Assembly: GCA_963556255.1 (NCBI GenBank)
Contig: OY744609.1
Coordinates: 9,409,283 to 9,473,282 of the forward strand
Reading direction: 5' to 3'
DNA from: Allolobophora icterica
Lineage: Eukaryota > Annelida > Clitellata > Crassiclitellata > Lumbricidae
Length of the DNA stretch: 64,000 nucleotides
Position numbers and translations under genes: made by a program. The notes under the pieces were generated by a model. The model was not told where the DNA came from. It ran no database searches and worked only from the letters and a program-made list of their open reading frames with translations. This document shows positions 1 to 10,569 of the stretch, in pieces. Every line of letters starts with the position of its first letter. The stretch's first letter is position 1.

Positions 1-277
1 TCTCCTCTTCATACTCGATTCCGCTACTCAGCGCGCTGACTGAAACTGACTGACTTCGGTGTCGCACAAAATAGGGACAGCCTAACGACAAATTAATTTC
101 ACATACTCAGTAAAGTTTAATTAAACTGATTTGAGTGAATTTTATCCAGAGACTGGGGTGTCGTCACAGTATAAATATTTACACTGTGGTGTCGTTAGCC
201 TAGCCGCTGCAATCCTAAAAACCACGCTTGTCGAGTCGACATTTTTAACGGATCACCAGTCGATACAAGACTGTCGG

Positions 278-653
278 GCCTGCTAGAAAATTATATGCTA
301 TGAAAGTTTCCGATTTTTTATTAACCATTTTTCGATCTCACAGAAGTCGTTAACGAGCCTGCTAGAATATGCTATGAAAGTTGCCGATTTTTTATTAACC
401 ATTTTCTTGGGGGGCCCGATAGCGCATTGGATAACATCTGGCGTAGAGTGCGAGAGGTACAGAAATCGAGTCCCATAGGCGGACATGCTTTGTAGGCTGC
501 AATTTGCGCCGTGTATTGTAGGCTGTCTGTTCTGTTAGTAGTTAAGATTTATCGCATAACATGTAGGCCCTACATGTACAGCGCAGTGCGTTTGCAGGCG
601 CTTAATTAAAGAATAAATATTATTATTATTATTGATCTCACAGAAGTCGTTAA
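278..653. repeat. Duplicated ~76-bp block split by a tRNA-headed SINE
   Basis: A block starting GCCTGCTAGA at 278 and ending near 355 is repeated from 356. The second copy is interrupted after about 400 and resumes at 634 with GATCTCACAGAAGTCGTTAA, which also occurs at 334-353. The roughly 230-bp interruption starts with a tRNA-like stretch (A-box-like TAGCGCATTGGATAACAT near 420, B-box-like AATCGAGTCCC near 465) and ends in an (ATT)n tail before 634. This fits a SINE inserted into one copy of a tandem duplication. The tRNA resemblance is by eye. Confidence 0.55.
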
Positions 654-862
654 ACGTATACTACTAAGAGCACGTGTTTCCGAGAGTTCGTTCACGACCA
701 TTTTGTGAGCGATAATATGTTGTCTTAGAGTAAAAATAACTGTAAATGGTATAAAATTATGATGTAAAGAACAGTGAGAATAAAATTAATAGTATAAGCG
801 AGAGTTGTTTTCGTAGCATTAGTTTAAGTTAACCATGGGAGCAGTTATAGATCAGATCGCGT

Positions 863-1110
863 TTGATTGGACACCCGGCTTGTTGTAGTCAGATGAATCG
901 TAAAGTAAATATAAACGTAAATCTCCGAAATTTCTCAGCGCCACACAAAAGCCACGTCAGGGAGACCAGCTTATCTCCGGCGCTATATCAAATCAAATCC
1001 GCAATAGCCATGTCCGCCTTGTCCGTTCCGGTGCAAGGTAAGAGTCCGGGGAGGTCAAACCGAGGAGACAGCAGGGCACTACAGTGGTAATCGATGATGA
1101 ATGTGGTTGT
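863..1110. repeat. Dispersed repeat, family also at 25.5-26.2 kb
   Basis: The stretch with CAGCGCCACACAAAAGCCAC, then ATATCAAATCAAATCCGCAA and TCCGGGGAGGTCAA reappears in pieces at 25590-25680 and 26120-26210 inside the Kolobok-like transposon. It lies just upstream of the FASTKD coding exon and has no convincing coding content of its own. The short open frame across it is treated as chance. Confidence 0.55.
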
Positions 1111-1463
1111 GTGGTGGCGCAGAATTGGAATCAGGATATGATAGCTTGAAGAGTTCGGTTTTCAGTCGTGAGTAGAAAGCAGCAGAGGAGAGTGAAAGCG
1201 GAGGAGAGGTGAAATTAACAGGCGGGATAGGAGGATGAGCAAACAGTAACACAGGGAGCAATAAGAATGAAATGAAATTGTTGCACAATGTTACAAAATA
1301 TAACTTCGAAATGAAAAATGCAGTGGGAGTTAATGAAACGGTCACTCGTAACATGCATATAAGCATGTAGATGGCACGCACAAATAATTCCTAAGATTTT
1401 AAGTTTCCTTTTTTCAAAAAATTAATGATAAATTAATTATATGCTGGTGTTTTATTTTAGAAA

Positions 1464-4400
1464 ATGGCACTGTTTTCGGTGAAGAGAATTCTTAGCTTTC
1501 ATGGTTATGCATGCAGCAATTTGAGCTTCCAGACTATTTGGATGACCAGGTTGTGCACAAGTACTGCTCTTAAGAAACAACCAAAGTCAGTTGGTCAAGC
1601 ACCCTCAAGATACGTACCTCTTGTTGTGTCTCAGAACATTCGGCAGGATTTGTTTGCTAACGTTGCGTATAAAGACCGAATCATTGCAGCACAAAAACCA
1701 TGGATCACGATGTCCCCAAAATCTGCTGCAATTCTTGAGAGTATTAAAAGCAAGAAAACTTCTAATGATTTGCCCCTGTCGAATTTAAAGATGGAGGAGT
1801 TGGTTGCATTCGCCACGAATGTCGTGCATCTATCAAAACCCGAATCTCAGAAGAATCTTTGCAACATGTTGGAGAATGAATGTTGCAGTAGAATTCAAAA
1901 CATGGATGAGCGCACAATGCTGTACTTTGCCGATGCATTTTTCATCCTGAATTCAGGATCTGAAAAATACTTCAAAGCAGTTTTTCTGGAGTTTGACCGT
2001 CGTTGGAGCAGAATCGTTTTGACAAAGGAGGACATTCTTCAGCTTGTGTTCTTCCTAAGCATTGTCAGAACTTCATCGATTTTCCTGATGCATAGAATCG
2101 AAGAATTTATCGGTCAGAACATGAACCTCTTCACGATCAGCGAAATCAGCCTGATATGCCATGCCTTCTTCACAACGAACACAGCCTTTCGCAGCTTTTC
2201 CACCCTCGACAAGTTATCTAATCTCGTCCTAACAAACCTAAACAAAGACAAATTCCGGTTGGTTCATATCGTAAACATCATGAAAACCATGCGGCATGCT
2301 CAGTTCTCTAGGGTAGCGTTCTTTGAAGAGCTTGGCAATGTTCTTAGCCGTCGATTGAGTACGAGGAACACGACTCTAAGTGACTTGGCCACTTTGTCGT
2401 TCACGTTTGGTTCGCTGCGAATGGTCCACTCGAATTTTGTAGGATCCGTTAAGAGAGTAGTCGTTGAGATGTTGTCGGGTACTTCATGGGAGACGAGCCG
2501 GATGAAAGACCTTGGGCGACTCCTCTGGTCGTTTGTGATGATGTCAGAGCCTGTACCGGACTTCCTGCTTCAGAGGTTACCAGACATCATGAGGAAAGAC
2601 GATCAGTTGTCCACACGTTACCCAGAAGCATTTGTTGAGGCACTTGTTGCGTTGGCGGTCAACAAGGTCTACCCCACCGATCTGATCGACCGTGTATTTT
2701 CTCCAGGTTTTCTGTCATTGAAAGCAGGTGAAAGCTGTCTTCTATCAAAGTCTCATAAAGCTTGCAGATATACACAATTTTGCTTTTGGAAGCAGTTTAC
2801 CAAATGTAGCTTAAAGCTTGATTATTATTCTTATGCATTTACTCAGCTCCACTGTGTAAGGACCAAGTATCAGTGGATGGCACGGAGCAGTCATGAGTGA
2901 AGGACCCTTCACACAGTAACCGCCTCGGAGGAGTTTTGAATCTGTACTCTCCACGTTACATGGCTAGCACTGTAACAAATCGGCTATTGTATCATCCAGA
3001 GAATAATTCCACTGTACTAAAGTCAGTCAGTGGTTGATATTTCAGATTTACTTACAGTAAGAAAACATTATTTTTATTAGAAAATTTGTAACGCTCGCAG
3101 AGTCGCACAGAAATGAGAATCTGATGAGCGGTTAGTCAGTTTCCAGGCAAAGAGCTGTTAGTTATCCAAATGTTTAAGTCAATGAGAAATATTAGTGAGT
3201 TTTGAGGTCTTTGTTGAGGGAAGAAAGAGAGTTTGAGCATTGAACAAGCATTGGTAGTTGGTTCCATTCCTTGGGAACTGCAACACAAAATGCACGAGAG
3301 CCCATGGCAGTGCTACATCTAGGCTCAACCAAACGACCCATACCTGAAGATTGCAGACTGCGTGTAGGAATGTAAGGAGGTAGTAGTGGTTGAAGGTAGG
3401 TAGAAGTAATCACTGTGAGGGTTTTATAGGTAAGAAAGGCCAGTTTAAATCTTATTTGGAATTCTACAAGAAGCCAATACAGCTGACCGAGCAAGGTTGA
3501 GGAGTTTGAACGAGAAGATGCTCGCAGCACCACGTGAGCCAAGGAACATCTGATCTAATCTGTAGAATCTATGTATTTACGAAATGTATGTACGAAGAAG
3601 TATATTACTCACATGCTCATTATTTGCATGTTTGTCCTCTCTGGGCTGGGCTAGTGTGAGATAACAATTTTGTTTTGCCACTGGGGAAATGTACTGTGCT
3701 TGTATTTTCAGGTGAAAGGTTTTTCATGTTGCCCATGGTGTGGTGCTCATTTGAATAGGCACCACACCATCTATTGTCCCAACCATACTTGTAGCTCTAG
3801 ATTTAAATCTCTAAAATTATAGCCATGATCGGTATGCAAATCAGAAGTGTCTTGATGTACACTTTAACTAATGTACACAGCCAACCACGTGTTGATTGAG
3901 GCCTGTAGTGACTTGGCGATTACCCTACCCTACGTAACTGAATGTGCCTTTGTACAGATGTTTAGAGTTGAATTTGTGTCGTCTGTAGGTCGTGTGCTGG
4001 AACAACACTTTCAGCTTCTTCTTCTGAACAGCGCAGTTCAAGTGGAATGTCCGTCATACAATGGAAAGCGCCTTTCACAAGTGAGAACCCGTTCGGTTTC
4101 TGTTCTCACGTCAGAAGGACAGGGTAACTGTTAGCTCATAGTCCAATCAAATGTAATGACCTCTATAGTGCCGTTTTCATAATGCACAAGGCATCAGACA
4201 ATGGTTACTTTGACATAAAGTGTCCCTGCGATCGGCTTCACATGGTATCCTTGTCGTCCCACTGGCTAGCTCGTCCACTACTCAACACAGAAGTTTTGCC
4301 ATTGTTGGTCCTGTATCCTGGAATAGTCTTTTTAAAATCAGAAGTGAGCTAATCAGTCTGTCACCTTCCTTGTTCCGCAGGTGCTTGAAGTCTGTTTTTG

Positions 4401-7400
4401 TTGGAATGCTGCTGATGAGTTTTTTCTTTTTCTTTCTTTTTTTTCTTTTTATTTCGGATATTTCTCCTCAAGTTTACTACTACTCAGAGGCGCTCCCGAC
4501 TACAGCATTGATACTGTGTCGGAGTTTTCACGCCGAAGCGCCACGAGCAATTGCGAGTGAAGGACTTGCCCAAGGTCCGTACGCAGCGGCTAGAGTGGGA
4601 TTCGAACCTGCAACCCTCCGGTCACAAGGCGCCAAACTTACCACTGAGCCACCACGCCCCACAAAGCTGTGCTTTACAAATTTTCACTTATGTTATGTGG
4701 TCAGAAATCATAATCAGTCAGAGAAGTGTGTATGAAATCAAACAGATGGAGGAGTTACATGCAGAGTGATCCTTCAAGCCTGGGACGATGTTTCATAGCA
4801 ATGTAAACAAATGTTATTTACACACATTTATCTTAACCTACGTAATTTATGTTTTACTTTTTACGGTTATAGTACGGGTTGCAACAAGGTGTACCTACAC
4901 CCTGTGGATGAATTTGACTGAGCACTATGAGCACATGATTATTATATGTGACTTAGTAACTTCTATAGCGCTGGTGTCTAATGCACAAGGTGTCAACAGA
5001 TTGCACACCAAAACCAAGCCGTAATCAGTTCAGCATCCAGAAGATCTGTCCATGAATCTTCAAGAAAAGTCTTGCATTGTGTTTTATTCAATATGAAAAT
5101 ATTTTTTTGTTTTATGTTCTATTTGGTTATAGCAATATATAAGATCGTGTCCGAAAGAGCTGTTCGGTAATCTTGGCTACGAACTCCGAACACGCCAGGG
5201 TCTGCTGACCTTAGTTCAGACGCTGCAGAAAGTTCTCGGAGACTCCGGTTTCTTCCGCTGCCATTTTATTCTCGACCACTCCAGAATAACTGGTACGATA
5301 ACTATCAGTTGTTATTGAATTGTTTATTATTACGTCCTGGACTCAGTTGATTGCTCCTGGTTTATGCATTATTCTGCTCACCACAGAGTGGTGTTATGTC
5401 CCCCAGAGCTATTAGCACGCTGGACTGGTTAAAGCGTCATAACAAAGCAAATAGTGTAGCACTAGATGTTGACTTTTTCAACATTATCCCTGTTTACATG
5501 TGGCATTGTTTACACACTGTTTAATTTCGCATGTTCCCAAAGACTTCGCAATATGAGGCCTCATTGCATTTGGGCCTGCTTTACCTGCTTTTGATATTGT
5601 GTTTGTTTGGTGTTATTAATTGTTTCATTATCACGTAATGTATTTTTCCGCATATTTGTATACATGTAATGTATTTTAGGACTTGTCAAAGGTATTGAAA
5701 CGTGGCAGTTTGAGGGGTCATCCATTAAGGAGGTCCTCAAAAAGGGAGAGAGGGCCACCCAGATGTTTATGCCTGATTGGGCATCCGCATCTAAATTTAG
5801 TACATACAATTATTTAAATAGACCCTGGAGTGCAAACATCTGCAAAAGGGCATGGGAGGGTAATGCAAACTGGGGAGAGATGGGTACAATGCTGCTAATT
5901 TTTTATGGACGTCCTTTATAGTCGACTACTGGAAAGATTAAAATTTGGGTGATTTAAGATGAGGCAAAAATGATTCTTAAGCCTGTTTTTGCACTGTATG
6001 ATATTATCTGTAGTTGAATTTGTTGGTGAATCAGCAAAATTTTATGGTTTGATTTCATCCTTAAATTTTGGACTTCCTCTGGAAAACCCTCTGATACGAT
6101 GCAGTGCTCATGAATAAGCTGGTGCCCTGCATCTAGCTTTTAAGTAGCACATTCAAAGAAATTTTGAGATTATGATTTCAAGTCTCCCTCTGTATTTGTT
6201 TCAGATGTTGAATTACAACTCGATTCGTCGAATCGTCCAGTTAAATTTAACACAACATGTGAAGATTCAGATATTCTGAAGGACATGCTCTGCCCTGTGG
6301 CATCGGATGTTGATAGAAAAAGATTATCTCATCAATCAAAGTGTTCTATCAGTCAAGTACTTCTTAAAGAGAATCAGGATGAAACACAAAGGTTGGTCTG
6401 TAGTTTAACTTTTGGCCATTTCTCGATTGAATTGTTTAGAATTGGAGAACGTTAATTAAAAACTGATGCAGAGGCGCTTTTCAAAATTTACTTCTGGTTT
6501 TCAGTGTGTATCAGTTATCACCTGAAGAAAGATCGGATGTTTCTTTACTTTTTTGCATGTCGGCCTGTCTCTGGGGTTTACTTTGACACACTATGCTGTC
6601 CATTTTCCCATTCTGTAAACATGTGAAGGACTCTTTCACCAGATCCCATGGCTTCTGTATAGGTTTGGGGTCGCACCATTGGTTGATGCCTTGTGATTGA
6701 AGATACTAATTAATGATAATACTGGTTAATGATAATACTAATTAGCGATAATGCTAATTAACAATTATTGTTAATACTAATTAATGATCACCTTGTCACC
6801 TTGTGCTGTCAACTCCTGGAGCTCTAGCGATCGTCATGATAAACATTCTCCATTGCTTCCTATTCGAAGTCAGGTCCCTTAGTTCTTCCAAATTCATGCC
6901 AGTTACATCGTGAATCTCATCCATCCATTTCTTCCTTGGTCGACCCCGTCTTTTTTTCCTCACCACAAGCCAACATCATTTCCTTTTATAGCCCATAAGA
7001 TCGCATAACATGACCAAAGAATCCTAGCTTCGATCTTGTCGCCTTTTGTTTTAATGACTCATCATTCTCAACACCAATCTCCACTCGTATTGATACTACT
7101 AATTAATGAGAATACTAATTAATGAGAATACTTATTAATTGTAATAGTAATTAATAACACTAATTAGTAATAATAACTATTCAGTGATGATACTAATTAA
7201 TGATAATACTTATTAATGATAATACTGACATGCTTATTGGCTCAGAAGCTGAGAATGGTTGTATTACTCATCGTTACACAAAAGAAACGCAGATACTTCC
7301 GTTTGTATGTTTTCCATTCTTAGAGTATTTAGTTTAACATACATGTGACATGGCATCTGATGGATGGCTTATCATCTTGTTATGTGACGTGTGCATCCGA

Positions 7401-9749
7401 AAGACTAATCTAATCTAATCTGATGACTTCTATATTACCGTTATCGTAATGCACAAGGCCTCGATCGATGGTCGGTTCAAGTGAAATCGTGATCGAGAAT
7501 CGTAATCCGTTGGAGGAGCATGATCGAAATCCAAGATGATCACGTCGTATGAACCATAAGGTAGTCCTTAGTGGATGGTTGGCAATAAAAGAATAGAAAT
7601 AAATGGTGTGTTTTTTTCTTTTAGGGAGTTGCCGCAAAATATTTTTATGGAGGCACAGAAACCCCAGAAGAACAGAAGGTGAGATACAGAAATGTACTCT
7701 GTATTTATGAAACATGGTAATAATAATAACAATAATAATAATAATAATAATGACAATTTCTGTGGCGCCAGAACACAGTCTTGCCGTTACAAGGGTGCCT
7801 TACAATCAACTAAACAGAATAGGCCTTCGATAACAGATGAGTAAATATTTGTAAAACGTTGTGAAATGTTTGAAAACGTTTAAAATATTAGTTAAATATT
7901 TGTGAAGCATTTTCAGAACAGCGAGTGATCTTCTTAAGAGAGAGTTTTTTGTTTGCCTTTTAATGCAGTTTTTTTCTCAACTTCACTTTTTTGAACACTG
8001 AAGAAGTACAAGGTTTATGAGAATGGTTAGGAGTGTTATTTGTTTTTGTTTTGAAGAATATCGTTAAAAGTTTTGGGATGGAATCAGTATGCGTTGAATA
8101 AACCTGTTCTTCTCGGACTTCACCAGATGGAGTTGCGATTGTTGACGCTTCATGGTTACGATGTTTACACCGTAGGTAGCATATGTTGTTTATTCTGTGT
8201 GTTCAGTGAAGTGAAATTGATATTCTGCTAATTACCAATATTTTGATTGCCATGAAGAAGAGCATTCCCTTAAGATTGCCTTGGGAGGCAGCCATGGCTA
8301 TGTATCCAATCCAATCCAGAAGCTTCTACAGTGACGTAATTGTAATGCACAAAACATCAATTGATGATGGCTACCTAAGAAAAATCACATTCCAAATTGC
8401 AGTCAATTGGAAACAGGGTAGTGTTAGTGACTTCACTTTCATTGGCTCCACATAGAATGGTGAGTGGCCAGCTGTTCTTCTCACCGCCTGGTTTTCCAAG
8501 CGACACTGTGCGGTCGGTGTTCTCATTTTAGAGGAGTGCCACTTAAATAACAGGCTAGTTCAGGGGTGGCGAACCTTTTTAAGGGGCGTGCCAAAATCCT
8601 GCTAAATCGTTTTAAAAAATGCCGTCGTGTGCCACTCGGAATTTTGCACAGTATATTATTATTTTTCCCACATAGGTTTTAGTTAACAAAGATTTTAAAA
8701 AAATGAATTAAAGACGTTATTTCAAAGATAGTTTTGAATGGCATTAAAATAAAGTCCTTCAACAAAGAAAATGTAGATTCCTACAGGGATTTTGTATTAC
8801 TAAGTTGAAATTTTGGGGACGCTCTGAATTCCGCGTGCCCAAAAAATTTCAACGCGTGCCACTTTGGGCACGCGTGCCATAGGTTCGCCATCCCTGCGCT
8901 AGTTGATTGAGTCGTGGAAGGCATTGTTTATAGCCGAGCATTTGCATGGTGCATTTCACAAGCTCTCCGAAAGAAAAACACTGTCAACTGATATGCAGTG
9001 TCTGAGTCACTGATCGGTAATAGAAGGTTAGGAGGTTATGGTTTGGTTTGCATCAGGCCCACATTAAGGGGGGTGCTAAGGGTGCTGCAGCACCCGGGCC
9101 TGCAGTTTGAGGGGCCTGTATTTTCGGAAGTACATTAATTTTTGTTATTGTACTTGTAATTGGGCCCCGTGCTGATGGCTATATAGGTAATCACAGCACC
9201 CGGGCCCGCACTAGCCTTAATTCGACCCTGCAGGTCCTTAAACCTACGCTTGTTCAGATTTCAACCAAACTTCTCCAATGGATTATGGTTTTGCTATGGT
9301 TTTCACTCGAAGCAACCATCAACTGTTACCTTATGCACTATGACAGTAAGTAGGTAAGTAAGTATATGGCACGGTAGAAGTCATTAGATTACAATAGATA
9401 AGATTTAACACTTTAATGATGAGACTGTACTAATAGCAACTGGGAAACCAATGCAGTGCGTCATTAAAGTGTTAAACCATCTGTGATTATCCCAACCAAA
9501 GACCACACTTCCAAAGACTAGTTTCCATGGAAACATGTAATAAGTGGCAACTGCTTTACGTTATGCACTATGCCCAATATTGGTGTTTTGTTTTTTGCAT
9601 TGCCTTTGAAGAGGTGGGCCAAAGCTTAACTTTCATTGTTTTCTTTTCAGGTGAACCCAGTACTGGCCAGACAGCTTGACGATTCTTCATCGCAGGAAAA
9701 GGAGACAATTGTTCGGAACATTCTGGAAAAATGTCGTGTTCGGCTTTGA
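1464..9749 (+). CDS. FAST kinase domain-containing (FASTKD) family protein with C-terminal RAP domain, 7 coding exons
   Basis: Exons joined by frame and splice consensus: 1464-2727, 3968-4080, 5133-5292, 6205-6391, 7625-7678, 8057-8171 and 9651-9749, giving 663 residues, within the family range of about 550-850. FASTKD proteins are mitochondrial RNA-binding factors that process or stabilise mitochondrial transcripts. Residues 1-30 are basic, hydrophobic and hydroxylated without acids, as in a mitochondrial presequence. Residues 100-420 are helical-repeat-like and end in DLIDRVFSPGFL, a FASTKD hallmark. Exon 2 has the QVECPSYNGKRL motif of the FAST_2 region. Exons 6-7 form a RAP domain (LLGLHQMELRLLTLHGYDV). 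ATTTTAG just before 1461 looks like an acceptor, so a non-coding 5' exon is likely. The exon 2 acceptor at 3966-3967 is chosen for frame and is the weakest join; CAG at 3955-3957 is stronger but gives a stop. Which FASTKD paralogue this is cannot be decided. Confidence 0.85.
2728..2990 (-). repeat. SINE in FASTKD intron 1
   Basis: On the minus strand a degenerate tRNA-like head near 2985 is followed by a body containing TGAAGGGTCCTTCACTCATG and a tail near 2820 reading GAGTAAATGCATAAGAATAA. The body and tail resemble copies at 36.7 and 38.5 kb. The open frame of exon 1 runs on into this repeat to 2900, but that extension is intronic. Confidence 0.6.
3192..3560 (-). mobile_element. 5'-truncated LINE fragment (CR1/L2-like RT C-terminus)
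   Basis: A minus-strand frame of 116 codons (3542 to 3192) has the arrangement seen downstream of the reverse transcriptase core in CR1/L2 elements: IRFKLAFLTYKTL, then PPYIPTRSLQSS, then GSRAFCVAVPKEWNQLP and a LNKDLKTH end. It lies in FASTKD intron 1 and is a dead-on-arrival fragment. Family assignment is by motif recognition. Confidence 0.7.
4220..4665. mobile_element. LINE 3' fragment followed by an opposed SINE with CR1-like tail
   Basis: 4220-4420 (+) translates to LINE C-terminal motifs (STTQHRSFAIVGPVSWNSL). From about 4665 down to 4455 (-) there is a SINE: head GGCTCAGTGGTAAG, B-box-like CAGGTTCGAATCCCA, and an end GGGAGCGCCTCTGAGTAG that copies the 3' end of CR1-like elements elsewhere in the window. 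Both lie in FASTKD intron 2. The 171-codon frame across the pair is not a gene. Confidence 0.65.
6690..7230. repeat. TAATGATAATACTAAT minisatellite split by a LINE fragment
   Basis: AT-rich repeats based on TAATGATAATACTAAT occupy about 6700-6790 and 7088-7228. Between them (about 6795-7080, minus strand) is a LINE C-terminal fragment with GRPRKKWMDEIHDVTGMNL and ending RAPGVDSTR-stop. The LINE appears to have landed within the array, or seeded it. All within FASTKD intron 4. Confidence 0.65.
7396..7530 (-). repeat. SINE/LINE 3'-end family with GGCGCTATAGAAGT end and (ATTAG)n tail
   Basis: Read on the minus strand the unit has a conserved GCCTTGTGCATTA segment, then a variant of GGCGCTATAGAAGT and a (GATTA)n tail. 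Related pieces lie near 4160, 4950, 8320, 13020, 23565 and 33130 (same orientation) and 14460, 32370 and 62560 (opposite). At about 120 bp it is one of the commonest dispersed repeats here. No coding capacity is visible. Confidence 0.6.
7720..7752. repeat. (AAT)n microsatellite
   Basis: AATAATAATAATAATAA-type tract with a few interruptions, just after FASTKD exon 5. Confidence 0.7.
8561..8896. mobile_element. Non-autonomous hAT-like element
   Basis: 336 bp with inverted ends CAGGGGTGGCGAACC and GGTTCGCCATCCCTG, flanked by GGCTAGTT (8553-8560) and CGCTAGTT (8897-8904), a 7 of 8 match. End sequence and 8-bp duplication are typical of hAT elements. It lies in FASTKD intron 6 and has no coding capacity. 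Confidence 0.85.
9054..9230. mobile_element. Probable short inverted-repeat element
   Basis: Ends CAGGCCCACATTAAGG and CCTTAATTCGACCCTG are imperfect inverted repeats, and GGGCCTG/GGGCCC blocks lie inside. No matching 8-bp flank was found, so the target duplication has decayed or the ends are misplaced. Confidence 0.4.
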
Positions 9750-9773
9750 GATTTCTGCTGGTTGTGATTATGA

Positions 9774-10045
9774 GAGAGAATTTGAATCAAATGATTCAAT
9801 AACTGAGAGATTCATCTGAGAGAATTTGAATCAAATGATTCAATAACTGAGAGATTCATCTGAGAGAATTTGAATCAAATGATTCAATAACTGAGAGATT
9901 CATCTGAGAGAATTTGAATCAAATGATTCAATAAGTAGGAGAGTCATAGGAAAGAATTTGAATCAGATTATTCAGTAAGAAGTAAGAGAGAATTTGAATT
10001 GGATGATTCAGTAAGTAGGAGATTCATAGGAGAGGATTAGAATGA
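9774..10045. repeat. 44-bp tandem repeat in the presumed FASTKD 3' UTR
   Basis: Begins 25 bp after the FASTKD stop codon. Units start at 9774, 9818, 9862 and 9906 with near-identical sequence (GAGAGAATTTGAATCAAATG then ATTCAATAACTGAGAGATTC), then degrade to about 10040. Each unit holds the imperfect palindrome GAATCAAATGATTC. If transcription runs past the stop these are in the mRNA. Confidence 0.8.
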
Positions 10046-10221
10046 GATGTTCTAACTGAAACTGCTACATGCATTCACGTTTTGCTAACGATGCAAATTA
10101 GCAGTTTGTATCGAGTATTGTTTAGTAGAGGAAGATGATGAAGAATTGTCTAGGTTTTTTTGGCCTGACTGTGTACATAATAAGTGTTTGGTTCTAACGA
10201 TAATGATTATGACCATAATAC

Positions 10222-10520
10222 ATGTATACTGTGGCCTATTGGTTAGAGCACTCAGCCTGTGACGCGGAGAAGACGGGTTTGAGCCTCACCCAAGGCAGTT
10301 ACTGTGTAGGAGCCTTGAGCAAGTCCTTCACTCACAGTTGCTCTGTGCCACTGATGTTCTGTCGTATGGTCGTGTGCACTTCTGAACTTTTGAAGAGAGT
10401 AATATCAAAATGCAGTTGTATTGCATGGTATTGTATTATACATGTATTGATATTGATGATTACAGTAATAATAACATATACTACTACTACCACCACTACC
10501 AAAATCACTACCACTGTTAC
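10222..10520 (+). repeat. tRNA-headed SINE
   Basis: Starts with GTGGCCTATTGGTTAGAGCA (A-box-like), has GGGTTTGAGCCTC (B-box-like) 55 bp on, then a body with GAGCAAGTCCTTCACTCAC shared with copies at 36.7 and 38.6 kb, and ends in simple TAC/GAT repeats. No cloverleaf is recoverable, so it is not a tRNA gene. Confidence 0.65.
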
Positions 10521-10569
10521 TGATGATGATAATAATAATAACAGTATTGGCATTACTCTGACCATCCTA

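Noticed and set aside
3955..3967. FASTKD exon 2 starting at the stronger CAG acceptor (3957)
   Set aside because: Joining there to exon 1 at 2727 puts a TAG in frame at once; starting at 3968 keeps the frame and the family motif. An unseen extra exon remains possible.
4220..4735. 171-codon plus-strand frame
   Set aside because: A LINE fragment runs into an opposed SINE through a pyrimidine tract. No single gene.
5711..5925. Possible short inverted-repeat element (ATTAAGGAGGTCC / GGACGTCCTTTAT)
   Set aside because: Ends are weak and no target duplication is evident, so it is not listed as a feature.
10228..10300. tRNA gene
   Set aside because: A- and B-box-like segments are present but no cloverleaf or acceptor stem forms. 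Same conclusion for the other SINE heads near 420, 20716, 36860 and 38710.
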